Shown: positions 32,454 through 41,767 of the stretch, in pieces | Layout of the letters: every line of letters starts with the position of its first letter | Numbering within the stretch: the stretch's first letter is position 1 | DNA from: Phycisphaerales bacterium | Lineage (GTDB): Bacteria; Planctomycetota; Phycisphaerae; Phycisphaerales; UBA1924 | Reading direction: 5' to 3' | DNA length: 64,000 nucleotides | Assembly: GCA_947459215.1 (NCBI GenBank) | Contig: CANHCQ010000003.1 | Location: 62,001-126,000 of the forward strand | Notes under the pieces: generated by a model | The model's database searches: none | Told to the model about the DNA's origin: nothing | What the model saw: the letters and a program-made list of their open reading frames with translations, nothing else | Program-made: the position numbers and the translations under genes

Positions 32454-34829
32454 GTGCCCGTGACCGGTCTTCTGCCATTCTCGTCATTGACCGTTGACGA
32501 AGCGGCGTTCTACGTGAGCGTGGCGGTGGAGCGCGGGATCGATCGCGTCGGCGAGGGAACGGAACTGCTGTACGCGGTGCCGCGGAAGATGAGCGAGCCG
32601 GCACCGATCGTGGGCGAGCGGGTGGATGTTCCGCTGGGCCGAAAGAGCGTGGCGGGGATCGTCATTGCGGTTGGCGGGCGAGAACTGCTGGGCGAACTTG
32701 ACCCAATCAAGGTGAGGCCGATCACGGCTCGGACGGGGGCGGGCCTGACGGGGCGTCTGGTCGAATTGGCGAAGTGGATGAGCGCGTACTACGTCTGCCC
32801 GCTGGGCATGACGCTGGCCACCATGATGCCTGCAGCGGTCAAGAAGGACGTCGGCCGGCGCGAACAGAAAGTGCTCGCGATGGCGGACCTGGACGAGGCG
32901 CGGCGTGCGGAGATTGCGGCGCTTGTCGGCAAGCCGGCGCGGGAGTTGTGGGAGCGGCTCGTGGCGGAAGACGCGCTGGCGATGCCGCTGCCGCCGCTGG
33001 AGTTGAAGGGGTTGCTGGGCGAGCGGACGATGCGATCGATCAACCGGCTGATCGTGGCGGGGTTGATCGTCGAACAGACGCGCGAGGTGATTCGCGCGGC
33101 GGAGATGATGCCGCAGGGGGCGAACACGTTCGGCTCGGCGAAGGTCATCTCCCCCACCGCTGATCAGCAGCGGGTGATCGATGGGATTCGGCCGAGTGTG
33201 GAATCGGGGCGGTTCGGGGTGCACCTGCTGTACGGCGTGACCGGATCTGGAAAGACCGAGGTGTATCTGCGGCTGATCCGCGCGATGCTCGACGCGAGCG
33301 CGGATCGCAGCGCGATCGTGCTGGTGCCGGAGATCGCGCTCACGCCGCAGACTTCGGAGCGGTTCCTGGAGCGCTTCGCGGACCGCGGCGTGGCGGTGCT
33401 GCACTCCGGGCTGACGGCGGCGCAGCGCAACAAGGAATGGACGCGGGTGGCGACCGGAGTGGCCCGCGTGGTCGTCGGCGCTCGCTCGGCGCTCTTCGCG
33501 CCGGTCGGCGCTCTCGGACTGGTGATCGTGGATGAGGAGCACGATTCGTCGTACAAGCAGGATCAGTTGCCGCGGTACCACGCCCGCGACGCGGCCATCA
33601 AGCGGGCGCAGCTCGAGGGTTGTCCGATCGTGCTGGGCAGCGGGACGCCGTCGCTGGAGTCCTGGCACAATGCTGCGGGAGGCAAGTACACGCTGTGGAA
33701 GCTTCTGAACCGTGTGGGCGGCGGATCGCTGCCTGCGGTGCGGATCGTGGACATCGTGGAGGAGCGGCTCGCCGCGCGCAAGCAGGGGCTCGGCGATGTC
33801 AGCCTCGGGCCGACGCTGCGCCGGGAACTGCACGAGACGCTGCGCGTGGGGGCGTCGGCGATTCTGCTGCTGAATCGCCGCGGGTACGCGACGTATGTCG
33901 GCTGCGCCGGGGGTGCGACGTGCGGCTGGAGCCTCTTCTGCGACCGATGCGACGCGAAGATGATCATGCACCGCGATCGGACGCTGCGGGCCGGCGAACT
34001 GGTGCGCTGTCATCACTGTCTCTCGGAGAGCGTGCTTCCGGCGAAGTGTCCGCGGTGCTCGCGTGGGATCGTGCGGCTGGGCGCCGGCACGCAGCGGGTT
34101 GAGGAGGAAGTCGCGTCGCTGCTGAGCAGCGTCGGCGTCGATCCGGCGGCACTCGTGCGCGTCGATCGCGACACCATGAAAACGGCGAGCGATTACTTCG
34201 GAGCGTTGGAGTCGTTTGCCAAGGGCAAGACCCGCGTGCTCCTCGGGACGCAGATGATCGCGAAGGGGCTGGATTTTCCGGGTGTGCGGCTGGTCGGGGT
34301 CGTGAGCGCCGACACGGGGCTCTTCATTCCTGACTTTCGCGCCGATGAGCGCACGTTTCAGCTTCTCAGCCAGGTCGCCGGACGCGCCGGCCGCGCCAAC
34401 GCGGCAGGCACGGTGATCGTTCAGACCTCCGATCCGACGAACCGCGCGATCCTCGCCGCGTCGCGGCACGCCTTTGAGAGCTTCGCGGCCGAGGAGTTGG
34501 CGTTGCGGAAAATGGCGTCGCTCCCACCCTTCTCGCGGTTCGCACGCGTGGTCTGTCGCGATGAGAAGGCTGAGGCGGTGCAGAAGCGCTGCGCCGATAT
34601 CGTGCGTTTTCTCCGCGAGACCGCGGCGAGCGAGCGGGGAGAACTGCGGGTCGACGGACCGCTCGTACCGGCGATCCCTCGCGTCGCCGATCAGCATCGG
34701 CTCTCGATCGAGATGCACGCCGCCAAGGCCGGCTCGGTGCAGGCGGCACTGGCCGCGGCCCGAGACGCGGGTCTGCTCAAGAGCGATGCGAAGACGGCGA
34801 TCGACGTGGACCCGGTGTCGATCCTGTAG
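32454..34829 (+). CDS. priA: Primosomal protein N' (replication restart helicase)
   Basis: A 791-residue DNA helicase. N-terminal DNA-binding domain (about 35-110), SF2 Walker A GVTGSGKTEVYLR (about 260), Walker B VDEEHD (about 359), and a Cys-rich zinc region (about 480-536) with CGWSLFCDRCDAK, RCHHC and CPRC motifs. The C-terminal helicase half carries LLGTQMIAKGLDFPGV and QVAGRAGR. It recognises stalled forks and loads the primosome. GTG at 32454 starts a continuous domain. It is convergent with plsC. Confidence 0.95.
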   Translation: MPVTGLLPFSSLTVDEAAFYVSVAVERGIDRVGEGTELLYAVPRKMSEPAPIVGERVDVPLGRKSVAGIVIAVGGRELLGELDPIKVRPITARTGAGLTGRLVELAKWMSAYYVCPLGMTLATMMPAAVKKDVGRREQKVLAMADLDEARRAEIAALVGKPARELWERLVAEDALAMPLPPLELKGLLGERTMRSINRLIVAGLIVEQTREVIRAAEMMPQGANTFGSAKVISPTADQQRVIDGIRPSVESGRFGVHLLYGVTGSGKTEVYLRLIRAMLDASADRSAIVLVPEIALTPQTSERFLERFADRGVAVLHSGLTAAQRNKEWTRVATGVARVVVGARSALFAPVGALGLVIVDEEHDSSYKQDQLPRYHARDAAIKRAQLEGCPIVLGSGTPSLESWHNAAGGKYTLWKLLNRVGGGSLPAVRIVDIVEERLAARKQGLGDVSLGPTLRRELHETLRVGASAILLLNRRGYATYVGCAGGATCGWSLFCDRCDAKMIMHRDRTLRAGELVRCHHCLSESVLPAKCPRCSRGIVRLGAGTQRVEEEVASLLSSVGVDPAALVRVDRDTMKTASDYFGALESFAKGKTRVLLGTQMIAKGLDFPGVRLVGVVSADTGLFIPDFRADERTFQLLSQVAGRAGRANAAGTVIVQTSDPTNRAILAASRHAFESFAAEELALRKMASLPPFSRFARVVCRDEKAEAVQKRCADIVRFLRETAASERGELRVDGPLVPAIPRVADQHRLSIEMHAAKAGSVQAALAAARDAGLLKSDAKTAIDVDPVSIL

Positions 34830-34849
34830 CGTCGCACGATCGATGCAGT

Positions 34850-35656
34850 TCAACGAGTTCTGATCGAATGCGTGGAAGACGCGTCCGCAGGATTTGTTGG
34901 TCCATTGGCCGCGGCCGGCGCTCGCTGGTCTGCGAACCGCAACCCTTTTTCGTTCAGCGCCCACCCGGTCCACTCCAGGTACCGCTGCTGCAGGTCGGCG
35001 ACGATCTCGCTCGCCGAAAGGCCGCTCGCCGCGTAATCGATCGGCTCGAAGAACCGCACCCGCGCCCGACCGAAACACCAGAGGCTCGCCCACGCGGGAT
35101 CGACCTGCGGCGTGCCGTCGACCACGACGGGCAACACCTTCGCGCCGGTCTTCTTGATGAGCAGGCCCACGCCCGGCTGGAATGGCATGACCTGTCGGGG
35201 TGGACGCTCAAGACCAGCTTCTGGGAAGATGCCAAGCACGCCGCCTGCCTCGACGTGGCGAATCGCGTCGCGCAGCGCGGCCGAGTCACGTCCGCTCACG
35301 TCGACACCGATCACGTTTGCCCATTCCCAGAACCATTTCAGAAACTCAACCTGCATGGAGCGGGCCATCATCCAGCGAATCTCGAACGGGCAGGCGGCCT
35401 GAATGAGCGGCACGTCGGCGCCGGCGGTGTGATTGCTGACGAGGATGAGCGGGCCGGGGTGCATCTGCCCAGCGACGTTCTCGAGGCCGAGATATCGAGC
35501 GCGTTGGACGAACCACGCGAACAACTTCATGGCCACGATGAGCAGGCCGACCATCGGGTCGTTGCGGGGATTGCGGCTGAGCGCGGCCGTGATGAGGCCC
35601 AGCGCGAGGAGCGCGGCGACAGCGGCGATGATGACGAGCAGCCCCAGCGGCGTCAT
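34850..35656 (-). CDS. 1-acyl-sn-glycerol-3-phosphate acyltransferase, PlsC-like
   Basis: A 268-residue membrane acyltransferase. N-terminal hydrophobic helix (LGLLVIIAAVAALLALGLITAAL, about 4-26), catalytic HX4D in VSNHTAGADVP (about 83-93), and FPEAGLERP in block III. It would acylate lysophosphatidate or a similar acceptor. The start MTPLGLL at 35656 fits the hydrophobic segment; a longer version to 35932 contains no domain. It is divergent from rarA. Exact acceptor uncertain. Confidence 0.87.
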   Translation of the reverse strand: MTPLGLLVIIAAVAALLALGLITAALSRNPRNDPMVGLLIVAMKLFAWFVQRARYLGLENVAGQMHPGPLILVSNHTAGADVPLIQAACPFEIRWMMARSMQVEFLKWFWEWANVIGVDVSGRDSAALRDAIRHVEAGGVLGIFPEAGLERPPRQVMPFQPGVGLLIKKTGAKVLPVVVDGTPQVDPAWASLWCFGRARVRFFEPIDYAASGLSASEIVADLQQRYLEWTGWALNEKGLRFADQRAPAAANGPTNPADASSTHSIRTR

Positions 35657-35850
35657 GCGCGGCCATGCTAGCCGTTGCAAACATGGGTTTCGAGCGAGTC
35701 GCGACGACAATTTCCGCGCCGCTTGAGCCGGGGTCGTGGGATGTTCGGGTGTAGACTGCCACGAGTCAAGAGACGTGCTTCGCGACGCTTGGAGCTGGTT
35801 CAGATGCGTCGGAGCTCGGTGCGAACGGCGGGAACACGCGAGGACGGGCG

Positions 35851-37275
35851 GTGAGTCACACGGACCTTTGGGCAACCCAACGTGAAGAAGCCCGGCGGCG
35901 GGTCGAGCCGCTCGCGGTGCGTATGCGCCCACGGAACCTCGACGAATTCGCGGGTCAGAAGCACATCCTCGGCCCGGGCAAGTTGCTCCGCCGCATGCTC
36001 GAGGCCGATGTCATCACCTCGCTCATCCTGCACGGCCCGCCGGGCACGGGCAAGACGACGCTCGCCGAGCTGATCGCGTCGTTCACCAAGCGGCACTTCG
36101 AGCGTGAGAACGCCAGCAGTGTGGGCGTGAAGCGCATCCGCGAGATCATCGATGAGGCGGTCGCCCGCCTTGAGCGCACCGGCCGCCGCACCGTGCTCTT
36201 CCTCGATGAGATTCACCGCTTCACCAAGCCGCAGCAGGACGTGCTGCTCGCGGACGTCGAGCGCGGCGTGCTGACGCTGGTGGGCGCGACCACCGAGAAC
36301 CCGCTCTTTGCCGTCAACAGCGCGCTGGTCAGCCGCAGCACGCTCTTTCGGCTCGAGCCGCTGACGGAGGACGACATCATCGACGTGCTGCGGCGCGCGA
36401 TTGCCGACAAGGACCGCGGCTACGGCACGCTCGAACTCCGCGTCGACGACGACGCGCTGCGCGTCTGGGCCACCAAGTGTGACGGCGATGCGCGGCGGGC
36501 GCTGACGGCGTTGGAGGTGGCGGTGTTGTCGGAGGGGAGCAGGGGTGCAGGGGAGCAGGGGTGCAGGGAGACAGCAGTTGGTTCCGGATTCACTGCCCCA
36601 CTGCCCCACTCCCCCAGTGCCCCACGCCGCATCACCCGCGCCGCCGCCGAAGACTCCATCCAGCAGAAAGCCGCCGTCTACAGCGGCGACGGCGACGAGC
36701 ACTACAACACCATTTCCGCGTTCATCAAGTCCGTCCGCGGCAGCGATCCCGACGCGGCGATCTATTGGCTTGCCCGCATGCTCGACGCCGGCGAAGACCC
36801 GCGTTTCATTGCCCGCCGCCTTGCCATCCTCGCCAGCGAGGACATCGGCAACGCGGACCCTCGCGGCATCATGGTCGCACAGAGCGCTTGGGAGCTTCTC
36901 GAACGCATCGGCATGCCCGAGGGACGCATCATCCTCGCGCAGGCAACGACGTATCTCGCGCTTGCGCCCAAGAGCAACGCCGCGTACGTCGCGATCGACG
37001 AAGCGCTCGCGGACGTAAAGGAAGGCCGCACCATTGCGGTGCCGGTGCACCTGCGCGATGGCAACGCGGCACCGCCTGCGCCGGGCAGCGGCCCTGCCAA
37101 CGGCACTGGCTATCGCTACGCCCACGCCGACCCGGGTGCGGTGAACGATCAGGACTACCTCGGCGTGGACAAGACCTACTACCGCCCCACCGACCGCGGG
37201 GCGGAGAAGGCGATGGGCGAGCGACTGGAGGAGCTGCGTCGCCTGCGGCGCTCGAACCGGAAGGGCGGCACATGA
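35851..37275 (+). CDS. rarA: AAA+ ATPase RarA/MgsA (replication-associated recombination protein A)
   Basis: A 474-residue clamp-loader-like ATPase: PLAVRMRPRNLDEFAGQ, Walker A GPPGTGKTTL (about 62), Walker B VLFLDEIHRF (about 116), sensor VGATTENP, and C-terminal tetramerisation region with DEHYNTISAFIKSVRGSDPDAAIYWLARML and EDIGNADP. RarA acts at stalled replication forks with SSB. Residues about 226-260 (SEGSRGAGEQGCRE ... PHSPSAPR) have no counterpart and coincide with an in-frame octamer repeat at 36533-36637, between the lid domain (DARRALTALEVA) and ITRAAAEDSIQ. GTG 35851 is the start. The stop overlaps the next gene's ATG by 2 bases (ATGA). Confidence 0.92.
   Translation: MSHTDLWATQREEARRRVEPLAVRMRPRNLDEFAGQKHILGPGKLLRRMLEADVITSLILHGPPGTGKTTLAELIASFTKRHFERENASSVGVKRIREIIDEAVARLERTGRRTVLFLDEIHRFTKPQQDVLLADVERGVLTLVGATTENPLFAVNSALVSRSTLFRLEPLTEDDIIDVLRRAIADKDRGYGTLELRVDDDALRVWATKCDGDARRALTALEVAVLSEGSRGAGEQGCRETAVGSGFTAPLPHSPSAPRRITRAAAEDSIQQKAAVYSGDGDEHYNTISAFIKSVRGSDPDAAIYWLARMLDAGEDPRFIARRLAILASEDIGNADPRGIMVAQSAWELLERIGMPEGRIILAQATTYLALAPKSNAAYVAIDEALADVKEGRTIAVPVHLRDGNAAPPAPGSGPANGTGYRYAHADPGAVNDQDYLGVDKTYYRPTDRGAEKAMGERLEELRRLRRSNRKGGT
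36533..36637. repeat. Octamer-armed inverted repeat inserted in frame in rarA (GGGGTGCA type)
   Basis: Left arm: exactly four tandem octamers at 36534-36565 (GGGGAGCA, GGGGTGCA, GGGGAGCA, GGGGTGCA). Right arm: four octamers at 36593-36624 (CTGCCCCA twice, CTCCCCCA, GTGCCCCA). The arms are complementary at only about three quarters of positions, because the two arms use slightly different octamers. It encodes about 33 residues in an otherwise conserved AAA+ protein, with the frame preserved. Confidence 0.8.
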
Positions 37276-37862
37276 GCGCCACGCTCGAGCAAGCCAAACG
37301 CGTCGCCCGCGACGAACTCAAGGCGAGCCTTGCCGCCATCGGGCCGCAGATCGAGCCGATCTCTCGAGCGGTCTGCGCGCTGATTGTCGCGCAGCCGTGG
37401 TGGATCGAGGCCGGGACCGTGATGCTCTTTGCCCCGATGCACGGCGAGATCGACCTGGGCGGCTTGGCCGCCGCCGCACTTACCGCGGGCAAGCGGGTGT
37501 GTTTGCCGAGGGTGGACTGGGTGCAGCGGGCGATGATGCCGGTGGTGCTGACCCAGTGGCCGGGCGACCTGGTCACGGGTCGGCACGGCGTGCCCGGGCC
37601 GCGCGAAGGGCTGGCGGCGATCGAGCCGTCGGAGCTCGACGTGGTCGTCGCGCCGGGGCTGGGCTTTGACCTTTCGGGTCGTCGCCTCGGGCGGGGCGCG
37701 GGTTTCTATGATCGCTTCTTGAGAAGCCCGGGTTTGCGGGCGGAGGTCGCCGGGGTTTGCCCCGAGGCGGCGGTCCGCGACGTGATCCCGGCCGGCGCGA
37801 CGGACGTGCCGGTGCGGTTTCTCGTGACCGAACGCCGCGTCGTTTTCTGCGGCGGATCGTGA
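37272..37862 (+). CDS. 5-formyltetrahydrofolate cyclo-ligase
   Basis: A 196-residue enzyme converting 5-formyl-THF to 5,10-methenyl-THF with ATP. It has an N-terminal basic region (AKRVARDELKASL), VCLPRVD, and the signature GLGFDLSGRRLGRGAGFYDRFL near the C-terminus, where GRGAGFYD replaces the usual GxGGGYYD. Start: ATG 37272 overlaps the rarA stop codon (ATGA), so translation is probably coupled. Confidence 0.9.
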   Translation: MSATLEQAKRVARDELKASLAAIGPQIEPISRAVCALIVAQPWWIEAGTVMLFAPMHGEIDLGGLAAAALTAGKRVCLPRVDWVQRAMMPVVLTQWPGDLVTGRHGVPGPREGLAAIEPSELDVVVAPGLGFDLSGRRLGRGAGFYDRFLRSPGLRAEVAGVCPEAAVRDVIPAGATDVPVRFLVTERRVVFCGGS

Positions 37863-37953
37863 CGCGGGGCATGCTCTGTGGGGCGGCTCGCGACGATTGG
37901 TCGATATGGCGATTCCCAAGGCGGCAAGCCTTGATCTGCACGGAGGTTGATTG

Positions 37954-39333
37954 ATGGCCCTTCCTTCCCAAACCGAACGCCAGACCGAGATCGGTCGGTC
38001 CTATGTCCTGAACCAGAAGAACGCAGCCTCGGGCGGCGCGAAGCTCGTCGTGGGCGTCGCCGCGGCGTTGATCCTCGTCGCGGGCACGATCTGGGGGATC
38101 GTCTCGTTCGTGAACCGCAAGTCCACGACCGGCACTCTGCCGAGCGAAACGACCACGGATCAACCCCGGGCGCTCGCTGGCAGCACTCCGCCACCTCCAG
38201 CCGCCATCAAGGAAACGCTCGAGCCCGCCAGCACGGCGTCCCAGCCGGCGACGACGCCGAGTCCGTCACCCGCTCTGACCAACGCGACCACAGGCGCACC
38301 GGCGACTTCGCCGAGCACCCCGGCCCAGACCGCCCCGACGACGACACCCACGAGCGACGCCTCCGGCCGCCCGGGTTCGGTGGACGTGACCCGCAAAGAC
38401 CTGACGCCGACGATCACCCCCGCGGGAACGCCCGGGGGTAACACACCGCCGAACGGCACGAGCCTGACACCTGGGGACAACCGGCCGTCGGACCCCGCGG
38501 CTGCCCCGGGCAACACCTCGCCACTGCCGGGCACGCTCACGCCCACCGGCAGCACCAGCGAGGTGATGCAGCTCATCCAGGCCGGAGAGCAGAAGGCTGC
38601 TGCTGGCGATCTGGTCCAGGCGCGCGTGATCCTGAGCAAGGCGCTGCTGCACAGCGATGCCGTCCGCGAGGACCGCGAACGCATCCGCCAAAAGCTCGGT
38701 CCCATCAACCAGGATTTGCTCTTCTCCCCCAAGATCAACCCCGCGGATCCGATGAGCGAGGAATATGCCATCAAGAGCGGTGACAACCTCATCAGGATCA
38801 CCCGCAACCGCGAGCTCGCCGTCGACTACCGCCTCATCGAGCGCATCAACAGCCTGAAGGACAAGCCGCTCCGCGTCGGCCAGAAGATCAAGCTCGTCCG
38901 TGGCCCGTTCCATGCGGTCGTCAGCAAGGGCGACTATCGCCTGGATCTCTTCCACGGCTCGCCGGACGACCCGCAAAGCTGGACGTACATCCGATCGTTC
39001 AAGGTCGGCTTGGGCACGGGTAACAGCACGCCTCTGGGCAACTTCGTGGTGCGGCCCCGCAGCAAGCTGGTGAACCCGCCGTGGGTGAACCCGCAGACTG
39101 GCCAGAAGTTCGGCGCCAACGACCCGAAGAACCCGATCGGCGAGTACTGGCTGGGCCTCGAGGGCATCGGCGAGAGCAAGACCATCACCGGGTACGGCAT
39201 CCACGGCACCATCGAGCCGGACTCGATCGGGCAGCAGAAGTCCATGGGCTGCGTCCGCCTTGGCGACGACGACGTGAAGATGATCTACGAACTGCTGGTG
39301 GAGCAGGTGAGCGTCGTCAAGATCGTGCCGTGA
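37954..39333 (+). CDS. L,D-transpeptidase (YkuD) with LysM and membrane anchor
   Basis: A 459-residue cell-wall enzyme. One transmembrane helix (AKLVVGVAAALILVAGTIWG, about 29-52), a long Thr/Ser/Pro linker (about 60-190), a helical stretch (LIQAGEQKAAAGDLVQARVIL), a LysM domain (YAIKSGDNLIRITRNR..., about 270-312) and a YkuD catalytic domain (about 320-459) with HGTIEPDSIGQQKSMGCVRL, containing the catalytic Cys and His. It cross-links peptidoglycan or attaches proteins to it. Its presence suggests a peptidoglycan wall, which planctomycetes are now known to have. The ATG at 37954 has GGAGG upstream. N-in topology is inferred from the basic residues before the helix. Confidence 0.92.
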   Translation: MALPSQTERQTEIGRSYVLNQKNAASGGAKLVVGVAAALILVAGTIWGIVSFVNRKSTTGTLPSETTTDQPRALAGSTPPPPAAIKETLEPASTASQPATTPSPSPALTNATTGAPATSPSTPAQTAPTTTPTSDASGRPGSVDVTRKDLTPTITPAGTPGGNTPPNGTSLTPGDNRPSDPAAAPGNTSPLPGTLTPTGSTSEVMQLIQAGEQKAAAGDLVQARVILSKALLHSDAVREDRERIRQKLGPINQDLLFSPKINPADPMSEEYAIKSGDNLIRITRNRELAVDYRLIERINSLKDKPLRVGQKIKLVRGPFHAVVSKGDYRLDLFHGSPDDPQSWTYIRSFKVGLGTGNSTPLGNFVVRPRSKLVNPPWVNPQTGQKFGANDPKNPIGEYWLGLEGIGESKTITGYGIHGTIEPDSIGQQKSMGCVRLGDDDVKMIYELLVEQVSVVKIVP

Positions 39334-39504
39334 TCTCGGACGTTCGAAGCCGCCAGGGCGTCCGCCGAATCTTCCTGAACGGAAAGTTCAGACGAGCCGT
39401 CGTTCCGCAATAGAGCGTGCATTTAACAGCCATCGCCGAAGAACCGACGAATCCGCGTCGTGCGAGTATCGCATCCGCAGGTCGTCTAGTTCTCGGAGGT
39501 TGTC

Positions 39505-40050
39505 ATGTCGCGATTCGAGCGGCCGCTCACCGGTGTTGAACGCACGTTTGAGCCGCACGAGATCATCGTGAGCAAGACGGATCTCTACGGCCGGATCACC
39601 TATGCCAACACGGTGTTCTGCCGCGTGGCGCAGTACCGCGAGGACGAACTCTTGAACAAGCCGCACAGCATTGTGCGGCATCCGGACATGCCGCGGTGCG
39701 TGTTTCAGGTGTTGTGGGACACCCTGAAGTCCGACCGCGAGATCTTCGCGTACGTGCTCAATCGGGCCAAGAGCGGCGACCACTATTGGGTCTTTGCACA
39801 CGTGACGCCCACGCACGACGTCCGCGGCAACCGCACCGGCTATCACTCGTCGCGGCGAGTGCCCAACCGCGATTCGCTCCGCGTCGTCGAGGGGCTGTAC
39901 CGCGAACTCCGCGAGGTCGAGTCGCGGCACCGCGATCCAAGGGAGGCGACCGCCGCGGGCGTGGCTGCGTTTCTCGGGAAACTGACATCACTGAATACCA
40001 CGTACGACGAGTTGATCTTCTCGATGGACACCGAAGCCGCCGCGGCGTGA
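39505..40050 (+). CDS. PAS-domain protein, Aer-like energy/redox sensor half
   Basis: A 181-residue soluble protein with one PAS domain: [53 protein letters not shown] and [28 protein letters not shown] is the signature of the FAD/haem-type PAS of the aerotaxis receptor Aer. It lacks HAMP and signalling domains; those are in the next gene 14 bp downstream. The C-terminal helix ([14 protein letters not shown]) may contact that partner. ATG 39505 has GGAGG upstream. Confidence 0.88.
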   Translation: MSRFERPLTGVERTFEPHEIIVSKTDLYGRITYANTVFCRVAQYREDELLNKPHSIVRHPDMPRCVFQVLWDTLKSDREIFAYVLNRAKSGDHYWVFAHVTPTHDVRGNRTGYHSSRRVPNRDSLRVVEGLYRELREVESRHRDPREATAAGVAAFLGKLTSLNTTYDELIFSMDTEAAAA

Positions 40051-40064
40051 AGGGGAGTCGTTGC

Positions 40065-40766
40065 ATGAGCACGGAGACGCCAACTGAACATCGCCTCGAG
40101 ACGCAACCCGTGAGCGAATCACTGCGAGACGCGACCGACGTCTGCAAGCGGGCCGCCGATGGCGATCTGGAAGCCCGCATCCTTCGGATCGACGACGCGG
40201 ACGGGTGCGCGGAGCTGCTGCGCTCGATCAACCACATGCTGGACATGACCGACAACTTCGTCCGCGAGACGACGGCAACGCTGGACCACGCATCGGGCGA
40301 GAAGTTCTACCGCCGCGTTGTGCTGACGGGCATGCAGGGCACGTTCCAGAACGCGGCACGCTCGATCAACACCGCGACCAGCCGCATGGCGGACCGGACT
40401 GCCAAACTCCGCGACGCGGAAGCACGGCGGGGCGAACTGGCGGACGAGTTCACCACAGCGTCGCAGGCCGTCGGCAAACTGTCGCAGGCGACCGAGCGCA
40501 TCGCGCTCACGTCCGCGGCGATTCACAAGATCGCGTCGCAGACCAACTTGCTCGCGCTGAACGCGGCGATCGAGGCCGCTCGCGCGGGCCAGGCCGGCCT
40601 GGGTTTCGCGGTTGTCGCGGGTGAGGTGAAGCGCCTCTCGGCCCAGACCGCCGAGGCGACGAAACAGATCGAAACGATGCTCAAGGACATCCAGACCGCG
40701 ACCAAGGACACCGTGAAGGCGGTAGATCACATCCAGAGCACGCTGAAGGCAGACGCGGCGGCGTGA
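40065..40766 (+). CDS. Soluble methyl-accepting chemotaxis-type signalling protein
   Basis: A 233-residue chemoreceptor-like protein with no transmembrane segment. Two HAMP-like units ([15 protein letters not shown] ... [21 protein letters not shown], and SGEKFYRRV ... [11 protein letters not shown]) precede the signalling hairpin [20 protein letters not shown] ... [23 protein letters not shown], which binds CheA/CheW. The C-terminal methylation helix is short. With the PAS protein upstream it makes a split version of Aer. Start ATG 40065 follows AGGGGAGT. Confidence 0.88.
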   Translation: MSTETPTEHRLETQPVSESLRDATDVCKRAADGDLEARILRIDDADGCAELLRSINHMLDMTDNFVRETTATLDHASGEKFYRRVVLTGMQGTFQNAARSINTATSRMADRTAKLRDAEARRGELADEFTTASQAVGKLSQATERIALTSAAIHKIASQTNLLALNAAIEAARAGQAGLGFAVVAGEVKRLSAQTAEATKQIETMLKDIQTATKDTVKAVDHIQSTLKADAAA

Positions 40767-40827
40767 TCGCGGGGCAGTGTGACATTGGGGCAACCCGGCA
40801 CCCCGCCCCGGTCTTGCTGCGCTCGAC

Positions 40828-40860
40828 CACCCCTCCCCGCTTCGCGGTGAGGGGAGTGGC
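40828..40860. repeat. Imperfect inverted repeat between convergent genes
   Basis: CACCCCTCCCCGC, a TTCG turn, then CGGTGAGGGGAGTG. It lies between the chemoreceptor-like gene and the convergent methyltransferase gene. It could be a weak terminator; no T-run is present. Confidence 0.45.
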
Positions 40861-40861
40861 G

Positions 40862-41608
40862 TCACTTCTTGATGCAGCCGAAGCCGTTTCGGATGTTGAG
40901 ATAGCGCCGACCGACTTCCTTCGCGAAGTGGTACATCGCGGGGTTCGCAAATATGTCGTCAGAGAGCAGCACACCGCCGTCCTTGATGTGGGGCCACGAG
41001 GTGCGGTACTCGAAGGTCATGTGGTCGTAGGTGTGCAGCGAGTCGTGGAAGAAGACATCGATGACGGGGTGTTCCTTCATGGCCTTGGGCAGCAACTCAC
41101 GAGCGTCGCCGAAGCGGATGTCGTAGCGGTGGCGCAGGCGTGACGGCACGCACCAGCCGGGGTTGTGGCCGGGGGGGAGCGTGGTTTCGGGCATGTAGTC
41201 GGTGGCGCCCTTGATCGTTTCCGACGCGGGCAGGTCGATCGAAACCAGCTTGCCCTTGCCGTTGTCTTCCATGGCCTGCAGGATCACCGAACTGGACACG
41301 CCGTCGAAGACACCGGTCTCGACGTAGACATCGGGCTTCAGGGCCCGCACCAGCATGTACTGGAACTCGGCCCATGGCTCCCACTGCGCCCGGCGGCGGC
41401 GCTGGCTCAGGATCGCGTGGTCGACGTCGAGAAACAACTGATCGTTCTTGTGGAACTCGTAGCGGAGCTGCTCGATGTCCTTGGAGGACATGCTGGGGAA
41501 GAGCTTGGCCATCGCCTCCTGCGAGTACAGCCGCTCGGGCTGGCGGAGCACTGCGGGCATGCGGCGGGCGAAGTTGATCACGCGGCCGACGGTGATGGGA
41601 CGTTTCAT
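40862..41608 (-). CDS. Class I SAM-dependent methyltransferase (Methyltransf_24-like)
   Basis: A 248-residue protein. An N-terminal helical part (VGRVINFARRMPAVLRQPERL) is followed by a Rossmann-type core: VYVETGVFDGVSSSVILQAM (motif I), LVSIDLPAS, FFHDSLHTYDHMTFEY and GGVLLSDDIFANPA. This is the layout of Methyltransf_24 or cephalosporin-hydroxylase-like proteins, often in surface-glycan clusters. Start ATG 41608 with AGGGGATTT upstream. Substrate unknown. Confidence 0.8.
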   Translation of the reverse strand: MKRPITVGRVINFARRMPAVLRQPERLYSQEAMAKLFPSMSSKDIEQLRYEFHKNDQLFLDVDHAILSQRRRRAQWEPWAEFQYMLVRALKPDVYVETGVFDGVSSSVILQAMEDNGKGKLVSIDLPASETIKGATDYMPETTLPPGHNPGWCVPSRLRHRYDIRFGDARELLPKAMKEHPVIDVFFHDSLHTYDHMTFEYRTSWPHIKDGGVLLSDDIFANPAMYHFAKEVGRRYLNIRNGFGCIKK

Positions 41609-41767
41609 GCGTAAATCCCCTGCGAGAAAATCAAGGCTTGTGAAGATTGCCCGGAGGTTGGCCGCAGGGCTGATGGATGAGTCTACCGGAAATGTCCAGT
41701 GCCGCCCGCGGCGTTGCAACTTCGTGCAACCAACGCTGGAAAAGTGCAAGGAATCCGCGTCGAGGCG

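Noticed and set aside
32484-35093. An 869-residue minus-strand reading frame antisense to priA
   Set aside because: Same reasoning: no domains, odd composition, overlaps clear PriA motifs on the other strand.
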